Positions 1 through 13,548 of a DNA stretch of 64,000 nt are shown here, one piece after another. The notes under the pieces are model-generated. The model was given only the letters and a program-made list of their open reading frames with translations. It did not search any database and was not told the origin of the DNA. The DNA is from Scalesia atractyloides (taxonomy: Eukaryota > Streptophyta > Magnoliopsida > Asterales > Asteraceae). The translations under genes were made by a program, and so were the position numbers. The number at the start of each line of letters is the position of its first letter. The stretch's first letter is position 1. The stretch covers positions 36,035,369-36,099,368 of the forward strand of contig CAMTDV010000027.1 of assembly GCA_947069175.1 (NCBI GenBank). Direction: 5' to 3'.

Positions 1-3000
1 ACATGTTTTGTCTCTAAAGCCACCGAGAAGGAATCAATCTCTTGGCACAGACGTATGGGACACATTCACCTGAGAAAAATGAACTATTTGGTGAAGAACA
101 ATCTAGTGAGTGGTGTACCAGTGAAGAATTTTCATCTTCAAGACATTTATGTATCATGCCAGAAAGGGAAGCAAGCAAGAAAGTCCCATCCCGTGAAGAA
201 GATCAACACTGTGAATATGCCTATGGAATGTCTTCATATGGACCTCTTTGGACCTATGAAACACAAGACAACCTTTGGTGATTCTTATTGTCTGGTAGTT
301 ACTGATGGCTATTCAGATTCTCATGGGTAAGCATGTTGGCACACAAGAGTGAAGTTCCTACTATCCTCAAGAATCTCCTGACTCTGCTAGAAAATTTGTA
401 TAATCTGAAAGTAAGGAGAATCAGAAGTGACAATGGCACCAAATTCAAGAATCAAGTTATGGACGAGTACTGTTCCTCAAAGGGTATTCTGCATGAGTAC
501 AGTTCTCGATACACTCCACAACAAAATGGCGTCGCTGAGAGGAAAAATCGAACTCTTATTGAAACTGCAAGAACCATGTTAGTAGAATCAGAACTTCCCG
601 TTCAATTTTGGGGAGAAGTTGTTGCTACTGCATGCTATACGATGAATAGAGTTCCGATGGTGAAGAGACATGGGAAGACATGCTTTGAGTTGTTACATAA
701 AAGGAAACCGGATGTTTCTTTCTTAGAACCTTTTGGAGCTCCATGCACTATGATCGACCCACATGGAATGTTTGGTCCGAAGGCTATCGAAGGTTTCTTT
801 CTTGGATATGCTACTCCAAATTTCAGGGTGTGGAATTTATCTTCGAAGAAGCTTGAAGAATGGGGTGAAGTCAAGGTTCAAAGATATACAGAAGCGGTTA
901 GAGCTCCGGGTGCTCCTTGGTTGTTTGACTATGATGGGTTGTTTGACTCCTTTAATCTGCCAACTTTTGATGATGCAACAGTTGCTGCTCAGATGCTTTT
1001 GGAAAGGAATATAGCAGTGGACTCATCATTGGTTCGACCAATTATTGTTAACCCTCAAGTGTCGACTTCGGTTAACAATCTTGTTCAAAATGAGGAATTC
1101 GAAGATGCTACGGATTTAATGTTTTATCAGAAGATGATGAGTTTCATGATGCAAACAAAGCTACCTCTGGTGTGGTTCCTGGAATTTCAGATGGTACGTC
1201 AAATATTCAACCTCAAGGAATGACTGAAGGTCAGGCATCTACAACGTCATCAAATCCAGCTCTCGATTTAATTGTTGATCTGAATATCAACAATTTGGGT
1301 ATCAACTCTCGAGTTCCTGATGTTCCAGAAACTCGTATTCATAATACCCATCCTCAGCAGAATATTATTGGAGATGTCCAGAGTGGTGTGCAAACTCGTA
1401 ATCAACTTTGAAACAACCAGAATGCTGGATTGTATTCGGAAATCAGGAAATTAGGGGAGCAAAATGATTGGTCTTTTGCCTGCTATGTGTGCCAAGTAGA
1501 ACCAAAATCTTGGAAGGAGGCAATGAAAGAAGACTCGTGGGTTGAAGCCATGCAGGAAGAACTTCAGCAGTTTCAGAAGTTAGGCGTCTGGAAATTGGTT
1601 GACAGGCCTGACAACTACAAGAAGTTTGGTACACGATGGGTGTACAAGTGCAAGAAGGATGACCGAGGTGTTGTTGTGAGAAACAAAGCACGATTGGTTG
1701 TTCAAGGTTTTAATCAGGTCGAAGGGATCGATTACAATGAAGTTTATGCACCGGTTGCACTACTTGAGGCTATAAGAATCTTTTTGGCTTATGCGTCCTA
1801 CAAGAAGTTAACCGTTTATCAGATGGATGTGAAGAGTGCATTTCTTCATGGTGTGGTAGAAGAGGAAGTATATGTTGAGCAACCGCCAGGTTTTGAAGAT
1901 CCACTCCATCCTGACAAGGTTTGGCTTCTCAACAAGGCGTTATATGGTCTTCATCAAGCTCCGAGGGCTTGGTCTGTTGAAGAATGGTTTTCGACGAGGC
2001 TTGATCGACTATACTCTCTTCATCAAGGAAGGAATGAGGACTTGCTGCTCGTACAGGTTTATGTTGATGATATTATATTTGGGTCTACTAACACTCGAAT
2101 GTGCAAAGAATTCGAACAGGTTATGCAGGAGAAGTTCGAGATGAGCGCAATGGGAGAAATGACTTTCTTTTTAGGTTTGCAGGTCCAGCAATCAAAGGAA
2201 GAGATTTTTATCCATCAAACCAAGTACGTCGGAGATATTATCAAGCGATTTCAGATGGATGACTCAAAGCCTTTGGGAACTCCATTAGCTCAAAATCATG
2301 GGATTACTCCAGACGGAATAGGTGAACATGTAGAACCATCTCTCTACCGTGCTATAATCGGCTCTCTCATGTATCTTACTGCTTCAAGACCCGACATAAT
2401 GTACCCAACATGTCTTCTGGCGCGCTATCAGTCTAGTCCGAAGGTTTCGCACCTGATGGCTGTGAAAAGGATCTTTTGTTATCTAAAGGGTCGCCCTGAC
2501 ACTGGTCTATGGTACCCTAAGGATGATAACTTTGATCTGACAGCATTCACTGATTCTGATCATGACGGCTGCAAAATCGATGCGAAATCTACAACAGCAG
2601 GATGTCAGTTCTTGGGAAATCGCCTAGTCACATGGCAATGCAAAAAGCAGACTTGTGTAGCTACATCAACATGTGAGGCTGAGTATATTTCGGCTTCTAG
2701 TTGCTACTCGCAGGTTCTATGGATTCAACAGCAAATGCAGGACTACGGGTTTGAATTTCTAACTACTCCTATTTATGTTGATAATGAAGCTGCTTTACAG
2801 ATCACTCGGAATCCTGTACAGCATTCCAAAACAAAACACATTGAGATTAAGTATCATTTCATACGTGATTGTTATGAAAAGAGACTTATCAATGTTGTTA
2901 AAATCCACACTGATCACCAACGTGCCGACTTTTTTACCAAATCTTTTGATAAATCACGTTTTGATTATCTGCTCTTGGTCAATGGCATCAAGGTAAAGCC

Positions 3001-3007
3001 TGAGTAA
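1..3007 (+). pseudogene. SIRE-like Ty1/copia pol remnant (5' part outside window)
   Basis: This is the polyprotein region of a Ty1/copia retrotransposon: integrase, reverse transcriptase and RNase H, which would copy the element RNA and insert the DNA. In order I see a GAG-pre-integrase segment (WHRRMGH near 32-62), integrase (MDLFGP near 237; SDNGTKF near 427; the conserved Glu in TPQQNGVAERKNR near 513), reverse transcriptase from about 1490 with YVDDIIFGS near 2059, and RNase H from about 2540 ending SRFDYLLLVNGIKVKPE at 3004. The terminal motif and the long 3' spacer suggest the SIRE/Maximus lineage. Reading is broken near 317 (one-base shift after GYS), between about 1170 and 1200, at a TGA near 1409, and by a compensated double shift near 1974-2035 that scrambles about 20 residues before YVDD. 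Gag and the 5' LTR lie upstream of the window. The element is dead as it stands. Confidence 0.
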
Positions 3008-6000
3008 CTCAATCATGGCTAACTATTTTTGTACATCCTTTTCTAAAAATCTAAAACTAAAAAAAGATTTTCAGTTTTATATTTTAGGGGGAGTAAATTT
3101 CAAGAAAATACAAAAATATGTCTTTTATTTACCTTCTATGTTTAAGGGGAGAAAATTCAGAAAAATACAAAAACATTAGAAAAATCAAAAAATAGTTTCT
3201 TGGATAAGTTGAAGATGATGAAACTCACCGGTAAATCTGTCAGAAATGGTCAAAAGCATAAAAAGAAGATTGATAAGTAGCTTTACTTATGATGTAACGG
3301 TAGGCTCACAATCAGACTAAAATGTGCAGGTTGATATAAACTTAACAGACTGAACGCCAGGTGGGAACCATTCATTGGCATATGGTCTTGGTACCGAAAT
3401 TTCGTTTTGCCGAGGTTCTGAGATTACGGTCTTTGTGCTTGCTTATCATCTGGGTATCATGGTTGAATCTTTTGCCGAAAAATAACGGTGGCGCAAGTCT
3501 AGAACTTCCATGATACCATACATACGTGTACATACTGCATACGACCATCAAATAAGTGATAAAAATATCACATCCCCAAAATAAGTGATAAAATATCACA
3601 GCTTTATGCGGGAGCTAAGTTCGTCTCTTTGTCGGTACGATGGTACTAACCTGTTCACGGACTTACTCCTGTGCCCTGCATGCGTATGAAAAATCAAGTT
3701 CCTCATCAATAAGTGATTAAATCACAAAGGGCTTGTTTTCAATAAAAAAAGTGAGTATCTCACATCATTCATATACATCAAAACAGATTATAAAGCAGTA
3801 TACTCACCGGTAAGATTTTCTCTCGTGCATATCTTGATACGGGAATGTGTCGTTATGTGGTTGAACACCGGCTAGTAAGTATAATTCATACCTAATCATA
3901 TCTCCTAATCATGATTACATCTGATAAGTCTGAGCTTACGTGGACAACAATACCGATAATCATAGTTGAATACTTATCTGTTTAATTTTGAAGTTTAAAC
4001 CAAATATTGTTTTTGACAAAGATTAAAATGCTGGTATGATTCCTTTACCTTGAAACTCGAAAAAGTTTGTTCAATAGATATATAGTTTATCTGTATATTT
4101 TTATTTTAAGTCTAGTTTACTTAGTTGCTTATAAAATTACTTTTTGAAAGTTAGCCAAAGTTGATACTCGAAAGTTTTCTACCACGATACGCCAGAAAAC
4201 CATTTGTTTGATATCGCAACTTAATAAAATAATATCTTGCAAGAAGTAACTCATCAAAGAAAACCAAAATCCGAAATTCGTTTGAGTGTGTGTATCTCAT
4301 ACGAATAAACCTAGTTATTTAATTGACTTGGTCACTTGTTTTTCTCAAATCTGCTACTGGAATTCATACGAGTGTGTGTATCTCGTTCAGGGAATACAAT
4401 CATACGAAGAAATTATGATAAGTTTTTCGTGTGTATTCCCTGATAAATTTGTGTTAAAATTATATTTGTTTTATGAGTAAAGATTGATACAAAAGAACAT
4501 AAACAAAGACCAGCAACGTAGAACTCTGACAAGTCAAAAGAGGAATCAAGGAAGATTCAAAGTTTCTTAGAAGTTCGAAGACCTGATGCTCTAATCATTG
4601 GATAGCAGATCTATCAGTGGATAGCAGATCTTCAGGGGGAGTTTGTTGATACTCCAAACCATTCATGTAAAGACCAACATATGAAGACCAAAGACCGAAG
4701 ACCGAAGACCAAACAACATCCAAGGGGGAGTTTGTTGATACAGTTTTGTGTCTGTCGCTTGTTCTTAGTTACAGTTGTAATTGTACGGTCTTTGCTCAAG
4801 TGTCTGTATAAGTTTGGTCGTGACGAACAGATCAAGATATCCTTCTATCATGATCTAGTACGACATCTTAGCTTGTCTGTGTTAAACGGTTGCATGAGTG
4901 CATACCATTGAGTCTTGTAAACGTCATGTCTACACACGTTCTCCAAGAATAAGGTTTCAGTGCGAATCAGATGATTTGTACGAATCACATGATTCGTACG
5001 AATCAATGAGTAGTTTCGTACGAATTAAGTGTTTCTTACGAAACAGTTGTTCCGTACCAAATATTCTGGAGGTGTGTCTCGTGTGAAATAGTGTGTTCCA
5101 TATGTCTAGAATCGTGTTTCGTACGAACGTCTAGACAGACACTATATAAGCAGACATGCACTTCTCAGTCAAGGTTACTGACCAGTCACCAAGTTGATAG
5201 AACGAGCTAGCAAACTGATCTTTTGGTGAGATCTCTCTGCTAGCATTTCTAGTGAAGACGAAGACACAAGAACACAGCAAGTTTGTTTGAGTCATACGAG
5301 CATTGTGTGTATATGTTTGTACTTGTTCTCAATCTTTAATCAAGATAGTGAATCTTTGGTTACCCCGTGTTCTTTACTTTGCTTTGGTTGTATGCACACT
5401 TGGATTCCGCACTTGTGTGTGTGTTGTTTGAACAAGGAACAGGTTTAACACCATCCGCAGGTGGACCTACAGCATTTTTGTTGTTTTAGCGTAATTACCG
5501 CTTCATTCAACAATTCCTCATTTATTCGAATATTTAAACCCGTTTGATCTCTTTAGCGAATTACATTACCTTCTATGACCAAACTTTTGCTAATTACCTT
5601 TTTATTACCCATTTGGTTACTTTTAGCGATGTCCATCGCTTTATTCGACAAACCTTTGTCTATTCGACTATTTTATCCGCTTGGTTACTTTAGCGAAATT
5701 CATTGCTTATTTAACCAAACCTTTATCTATAACAAAGCTTTATCCATTCCCTTATTTTGACTCGTTTGGTCACTTTAGCGAAATCCATCGCTTTGTTCAA
5801 CCAAACCTTTATCTATTCCTTTATTTTGACCCGTTTGGTTACTTTACCGAAATCCATCGCTTTATTCAACCAAACCTTTATCTATTCCTTTATTTTGACC
5901 CGGTTGGTTACTTTAGCGAAATCCATCGCTTTATTCAACCAAACCTTTATCTAATTCTTTATTTTGACCTGTTTGATTATCTTAGCGAAATCCATCGCTT

Positions 6001-9000
6001 ATTCAACCAAACCTTTATTTGTTTCTTTATTTTGACTTGTTTGGTTATCTTAACGAAATCCATCGCTTATTCAACCAAACCCTTATCTATTTCTTTGTTT
6101 TGATTTCATTCTTTCGGTTCGATTGTGAGAAACCCCTCACTTATAAACGAACCGAATTTTGTTTAGGTTCGCTTTACTATCTAATATACAACACTACAAG
6201 GATCGTAATTAAAATTTCTACAAGCAATAGACCACGTACCTTAAAGCTTTCCTTTTAAGCGTGTATCCGGCTTGGGTTGACCTTCCTTAGCTCCACTCGA
6301 GTCGCCTAAATAGTGCAACCCAATTATTATTAGGAACCGTAATTCAATTCTTTGACATGTAAACTTGCCAATAATAAATCAAAGTTCTCTTCCTATGATT
6401 TCATTCACTATCAATATCAAATCTTTCATTAAGACATTTTCTCAAGCGTCTCATGGGCATGAACGTAAAACTTTTCGTTTTTCATAATTTTATGAACTTT
6501 ATAAATCCAAATCTCATATTATTATGAATTCACCATCATAGGACTAAATCTTTAGTGCAACTTATCTATTTAGGGTTTCATGTCCAGCTAATGAATTCAA
6601 CAACTTAGCTTCTTTTATGTTAGACATCAAAACTCACTTATTCATTCTATCATATATAAGCCCTAACATATGAGTTATGCTAGAATCTCCACAGGTTTAG
6701 TAAACATTATGAGTTTAAACACTTATTTGTCATGAATTCTATCATGAGATCTATAATTTATTCCAGAACTTAGATTCATGGTTCTTCTCTGTCAATCATA
6801 CTTTACCAAACTAAGAATTTCGACATACCTTATGATCTCCTTGATTAGGATTGTGAGTTTTTAGGGTTGAAGGTGTTCTTCTCCTTCTTCTCTGCTTATT
6901 TTGGTCGACTTACTAGGCACACACTTGTGTGTGTTTTTAATTTTAATTGTTTATTTATATTAACTAGTTTCCCCCAAATGCCTAATTCGATCCTCCAAGT
7001 TTGGTTTGTTATAAGTAGGTATTAACTAAATGTTTTCATTAGTTATTTACAAACAACTAATTAGTTTTTGAATCCTTTAAATAGCTATGGATGTGATTTT
7101 TCTTTTACATCCAATATAACTATATATTACATATACTTTAGGGACATTTACAAGCCCATTTCCTCTTAAAGGGGCTCTGCACTAACTGAGTTAAATGTCC
7201 CTGATTATTTATGCGAATTTAATATTTTTGGGGTGTTACATTCCACCCTCCACGGGTCGACCAGCCGCCTGCTCAGCCACAGGGTCATCCCCATCCGGCT
7301 GAGGTTTCATTCAGGCTCGCCGATGTGTGGCGTTCGATGACGCTTGCGGAGTTTGCCGTTCATAGCGGCATATACCTGCAGGAAGAGATTGCCACCGATG
7401 CTTATACAGAGGGGCTAGTGGCGGTGGATAAACCCACTCTATTGGGATTTTGGGGGGTGGTCGCAGGCCCTGACACTTGGGAGCATGCCAGGGCGAAGGG
7501 GAGGATTTCTCACGTTGCCGACCCGCTGTACAGGTACGTACGTTTATTACATTATTGTTTAATTATTAATTGTTTGAATTAATTTACGTATTTCGCTAAT
7601 ATAATGTGCAAGCATCTACATCGGATGCTCGCTACGTCTATTACCGCTCACGAACACAGCCATGAGTGGTGTACGAGCACCGGTTTATTTTTTTACTATT
7701 GTCTTTTGTACAGGAGGCCGTACGCGCTTGCGCACGGTCTCGCCCAGTACTTCGCCTCCGCCTATCACCGGCAGGAGCGCGGCTTTTTCTACAGTGGGGC
7801 GTATGTCACCGTCATAGCCAGGTCGTTGGGTCTTGTGCCGGAGGCGGACCCGCACTTGCAGCCGGCCATACCGTCCACACGGATGGGTTTTCAAACCTTG
7901 CGCGGGATGAGGCTGGTGAAGAGGTTCGACATGCTCGGCGAGCGATTTAAAAGCCGCGAATGTGAGCCATGGATTCCGAAGCCGCTGCCAGATCACTTTG
8001 ATCCAGTCCATCAGCCGGCAGATGAGGCAGCGGTAGTCCAGGACCCTCCCGTTGATTTTGACGGACCGGCACCGCCGCCATCACCTCACGGGGCGCCTTA
8101 GTTTCCGCAGCACGTCCTTCCAGGTCATGCCCCGGGGGTTGCGGCATACCCGCGCTTACAAGCCGACGTCGACAGGCTTATGGATCTCATGGGCTGGGTG
8201 GTCCGAGAGATGCAGGATAGACGTGAGAGAGACGGGTTACCTCCCATACCGCTCCCACCACCTCGAGCACCACATCAGCAGCAGCAGATGCCAGATCCCG
8301 ATCCTGACTCCGAGGCCGACTCGTATGCATAGACATTTTGTATTTACTTTTCAGCTGTACAGATAAGTATTGTTTTGGTTGTACAAATTTATGTTATATA
8401 TGTTATATTTAACTTTGTTTTCAGTTATTCGATTACTTGATGATTGTTTGTGTTAAATCGACATTGAAATGTAATACGGAAACAACATACACTTGTTGCA
8501 TTCATCTTAAAATGTTGAAAACAGTATTAAATTATAGTATTATATTTTTTTAAAAATATAATGTAAAAACAATTAAATATATAAACGATTGAAAAACATA
8601 ACTCACTTTTTGTACAACAAACAAAACCTTTTAAAAACCTAAAATTACACCTAAAAATCAACCTCCAACAACAACCAATTTACCTCACCAAAACACTACT
8701 TTTTCAATCTCCCCACCAAAACACCCATTTTCCAACCAAAAAAACACAACATCCTAGACGGGTCGTCTAGGTCCAGACGGCTCGTCTAAACACTAAAATC
8801 TATGGGTCCTGTTAGGTACTTGCTGACTCCTCAAAATCAGTGCTATATGGGGGCATCTAGACCTAAGTCCAAAAATGTTCAAATAAACAGCAGAAGTGTA
8901 TGAATAGATCGAGAATTTAAAATACATGTTATTAATAGTTCTGCCCTAGTCAAAGTTTCAAAGTAATTTGTAAAGTATGGTTAGGTGTCCATAATTATGA

Positions 9001-12000
9001 GTACGGACACATGTGGTGCTTTAATTGCATCTTTGAATAGAGTTTTTTTTAATTGCATCTTTGAATAGTATCAATTTGAATCTCTAGAGACCCCACCATC
9101 TCCAAAGATTAGGTGTAGACTTAATGGTTTATAATTTTATTAATAAGATTCTCCAATTAGAATATCCCCTTCTTTTTTTCTTTTTTACTTTTCCATTAAG
9201 GTATTTTGATGATTATATTTTTAATTAATTAAGTCACTATTTTTCTTTGAATTACTTCATCTTGAACAATTCACATTAAAAATTTAATATATGAACTATC
9301 AAACCATTATCTACAACTAACCATATATACATGTGTGTATATATGTATATAGGTCTTGACTATAATTTAAAGTCTAAAGTTAAATAACTAGTGTTTGAGA
9401 CATCAAAATCGAAAGTTAGTTTATAAAAAATTAAGTAAGGTTGTGCAATACAATTTTAAATGAATATGCATCTAAGTATAAAATTTTCTATATAATAACA
9501 CATGCTACTTTTAGGGGCGGATGTACCTCATAATTAGGAGTAGTCTCCACTATCCCTTGGCGCTCCGACGGTAGTGTAAATTTTAGAAAAATTTGACGTT
9601 TTTCAATTTCGTTACCCCTTTATTTTAAAACGTTACCCCTATGAAAGTTTTCTAGATCCGCCACTGGCTACTTCACAATTTTTACACACTTTTTTACAAT
9701 AATAGTTTATTATATACATCTTTCACCTATGAGTTATATTTACATGTGAACTCGTTATTCCAATATATATTAGAAATTATATTACGTTCATATCAAATAA
9801 CTAAAATGAATTTTTATCGTTTTAGGGGGGGGGGGGGGGCTTATGAACTTAGTGGATAGGTGATTATATGAAAGTAAAAAAGAAAGGTATTTGATTCATG
9901 GCCACTCGACAACAACTCCTGCCATTGAATTGGATGGCATTTATTAAAAGGTAGAAAAGACGGAGTTGATATGACCAATGAGGCGTTCATATTCAACCCT
10001 TTTCCTAGCCTTTTTGTTTATTACAAGTTGAACATATTCATATTCTATGCCCTATAATGAATGATGCGTTGCAACAAAACTTTGGATAATAATTTATTAA
10101 AATGGTCAAATCGCTTTTTTAGCCATTCATGTGACATTTAACTTAACATTTTATTAAACAGCTCATGACTTTATAACCTACTGGTATTATCAGATAAGAT
10201 AAAGCTTTATATCAATAAGTTATGAGTTTGATTTTCACAAGTAGATTTTTCTCATATTTATTAAGTTTTCTTCTGAATTGGTGTATAGGCATTATGTCTA
10301 GTGGTGATGTATATGTTCGGATGGTTCCGCCGATGATACGATTATACTCCAATGGTCTACCAGTGATCCAAATTTGTTGTTAAAAACATATTGTTAAGCA
10401 TACATTGCTTTATATTATATTAGGTGTAAACTTATACAATTACAATGGTAAATATAATCAAATATTAAGTAGTACCGTGTAATTTATTCGGTGGTTGTTA
10501 AAAATATTATTATATGATAGTATATTTTTTAATTCAAAAGTATACATGCATTGTGTATTATGACGCTATATCTATGTTATAGAAGTTTTTTCTATCTATT
10601 AATCTGAGAAGCCCTATATGTATTTGGTTTGGTATGAAATGGAATTTGCCAAAAAAGTCTATAAACAACAAATTTTAAGTCTAGGGAGACGGTCTCACAG
10701 TTTTTTTAATGCATCATAAACAATCGATATTTTTTTCCTCATGTCCATCTTTGTTCGCATACGCACGATTTTTTTAGCTCTCAAACTTTTTTTTTTCTTT
10801 TAACGTGGGCTCAGTTTGTATATTAATTGACGAATTGCAAAACTAAGATTTTTTTAACCTATCGATGATTTTTATAGCTATAAAGGTAAAATTTTGCATG
10901 ATGTATAAATATAGCTCAAAAATAATAATATGTGTTTTCTCTTAAATGACATGTTTATAGCTATAAAAGCCAAATCGAGCTAAATCTCGGCTTGTGAGAA
11001 TTTTCTAGCCCAAGCTTGGAGTCAGTTTGTTTAATATTTATTAATTACTAATTTAATTTATTTATATACATATGTAACTATTTTTATACATATTTATAAG
11101 AGTTAAGTACAATTTCAGTCTATGTGGTTACACTCGTTCTCACAAAGAATCCCTATTTACAAAAAATGATCATTCCAGTCCTTGTGGTTGTCAATTGAAA
11201 TCAATCAAGTCCCTCTTCCAAACTTCCGTTAGTTGACTGTTCCATTATTTAACGACGTGAAGGGTAGTTTGGTCATTTCATCTAAGCTGACCCTTTCACA
11301 CATTTTTGATCCTCAATCTTCCATGAGAAGCACCATTTCACTCCTTTTATCCCCAAAACTCCGCATGCCTTCAAGAAAAGCTTTGGTTATCCCATTGCTC
11401 CGGCCATTCCACCAACAACAGCTCCGATCATCCTAAACATGAGGCCATATGCGATCATTTTGATTACTTTCCACATTATTGGTACGGTATAGTGTTAATT
11501 TTATTTAAAACCGTTGATTTCGTGATGTGTGTCATGTATATAATTTGAAATGTGGTTCGTTTTTCATGGAATTCGGGTGCAGGTGACCCAATGCCTTATT
11601 CGGACCTAATACTGGGTCCTTTTGAGGATGAGAAGTGGGTTCAGGATCGAGCTCTGTTTTAATAGTCGAGCTCTGTACATATGTTGCCTAACTATTAGAT
11701 TAAGTATAACATATTAAAAGGGTTATTTTTGGATTGATCATTTTTTTAAGTTTCTGAAGTTAATAATCAGGATTAACCCTTGTTTTTTTTATGTATGTAC
11801 GGTCATTAGGATGATATTCAACTGTTGTGTATGAATGGTGGTCTTTAATGGTGAAATTTAAGTGGTAATGATGCTTAAACTGTGTTTAAAGTTATTAAAT
11901 TGTGTACTTATAAGTGGATGATAATGACTTTGATGCGCTTAGGATCATTTGTACCATTTGATTAACTGTGTTTGCGTGTCAATAGCATTTTAAAGTTGGC

Positions 12001-13498
12001 TTAGGATCAAATGACTTTAATAATGACTTTGATGTGCCTAGGATCAGATAACTTTGATGTGTCAACAACATTTTGATGTGCTTAGGATCAATTGTAACAT
12101 TTGATAATAACTTTGATGTGCTTAGGATCAAATGACTTTGACTGTTGCACATTAGGTATTGTATACACATAAGGCTTTCACCATGAAATGTTGGTTGGTT
12201 CTTTTCTTATTGTATGCACATAAGGCTTTTGTTGATTCAAATGACTTCTCACATCAGGGTACATGGATTTCACCATGAAATGTTTGCTTCACATAAGGCT
12301 TTTGCTGGTTCACATTGATTGGTTTGTAGTAGAATTTAAATTGATGGTATAATTTGTTTATCAGGGTGCAGGGAGCATAGGATTAGTCTTTTCTGTGCAG
12401 CATTGATAAGTCAAACCCACTTCAAGTTCGATAAGTCAAACCCAATGCAACTTCTAAAGGTCAAACCTAGTTCAAATTCTAAAAGTCAAACCCAGCCCAA
12501 ATTCAAAAATGTCAATGTCGGTTTAAGTTATAAAATCCAAATTTGGATTCAGCTGGTAATCACTTGTTGTTATCAGTAACATCATTAGAAATTAGATTAG
12601 GGAGATTAATTGCCTTCGGTCTTTAATTACTAGATTTAAGTAATACGTTTGAAATTGAGGGGACTATATTAAGTATAACTGCAGGGATTGAAATGGTAAG
12701 TAAAGTTGTGGGGGTATTTTAGTCTTTTCACACCAATTTAAACGGCCATTTAACACCAAAGACTTGATTGATTCTAATTGACAACCACATGGACTGCAAT
12801 GGTCGTTTTTTTTCAGATAGGGACTGTATATGAGAACGGGTGGAAACCGCAAATACTGAAAGTGTACTTTACTCTATATATATATATTAGCCGAGCTTGG
12901 CATATAAAGCTTGGGGCTCAATCTCGTTTATTAATTGAGCTTATATATAGGCTTGAACTAATTTTACCTCTATTTGATTTAAGCTTTTAACGAACTCATT
13001 TTGATTAGGATTGGTTCTTTTACACATGAGAGGTTTATGTTTATGTGTGTCATTGCATGGAATGTAAATGCTAATAAAGCTAGTACAGAGTATACTTGTT
13101 AAGATTTTACATTTTTACCTATGTGTGCTATGCTATAAATAGTTTTATATTTAAGTGGACTTTACAAGGCATGGAATTATGACTAGTATGGCAATATGTA
13201 ATAAGAACATATGCAAAAGCATATGTGTAGGCGTATGTATATTAAGAACATATGCAAAAGCATATGTATTAGATGTCCATTAACACCAACATATGCAATA
13301 GCATATGTCTTAAGAGTCCATTAACAGCACCCAAAAAATGAATATTAAAGGTTGATTTAACATGTGAAACGTGAGATTTTGTTGCTTTCGAGGTATCATA
13401 TTTAGAGATATATTCGTATTAAATTATTGTTATTTATCAACTATATAACAATGCAAGAATTACGACAAGTAATATGGAAATTTACTTATTTGAGTATT

Positions 13499-13548
<50 letters not shown>
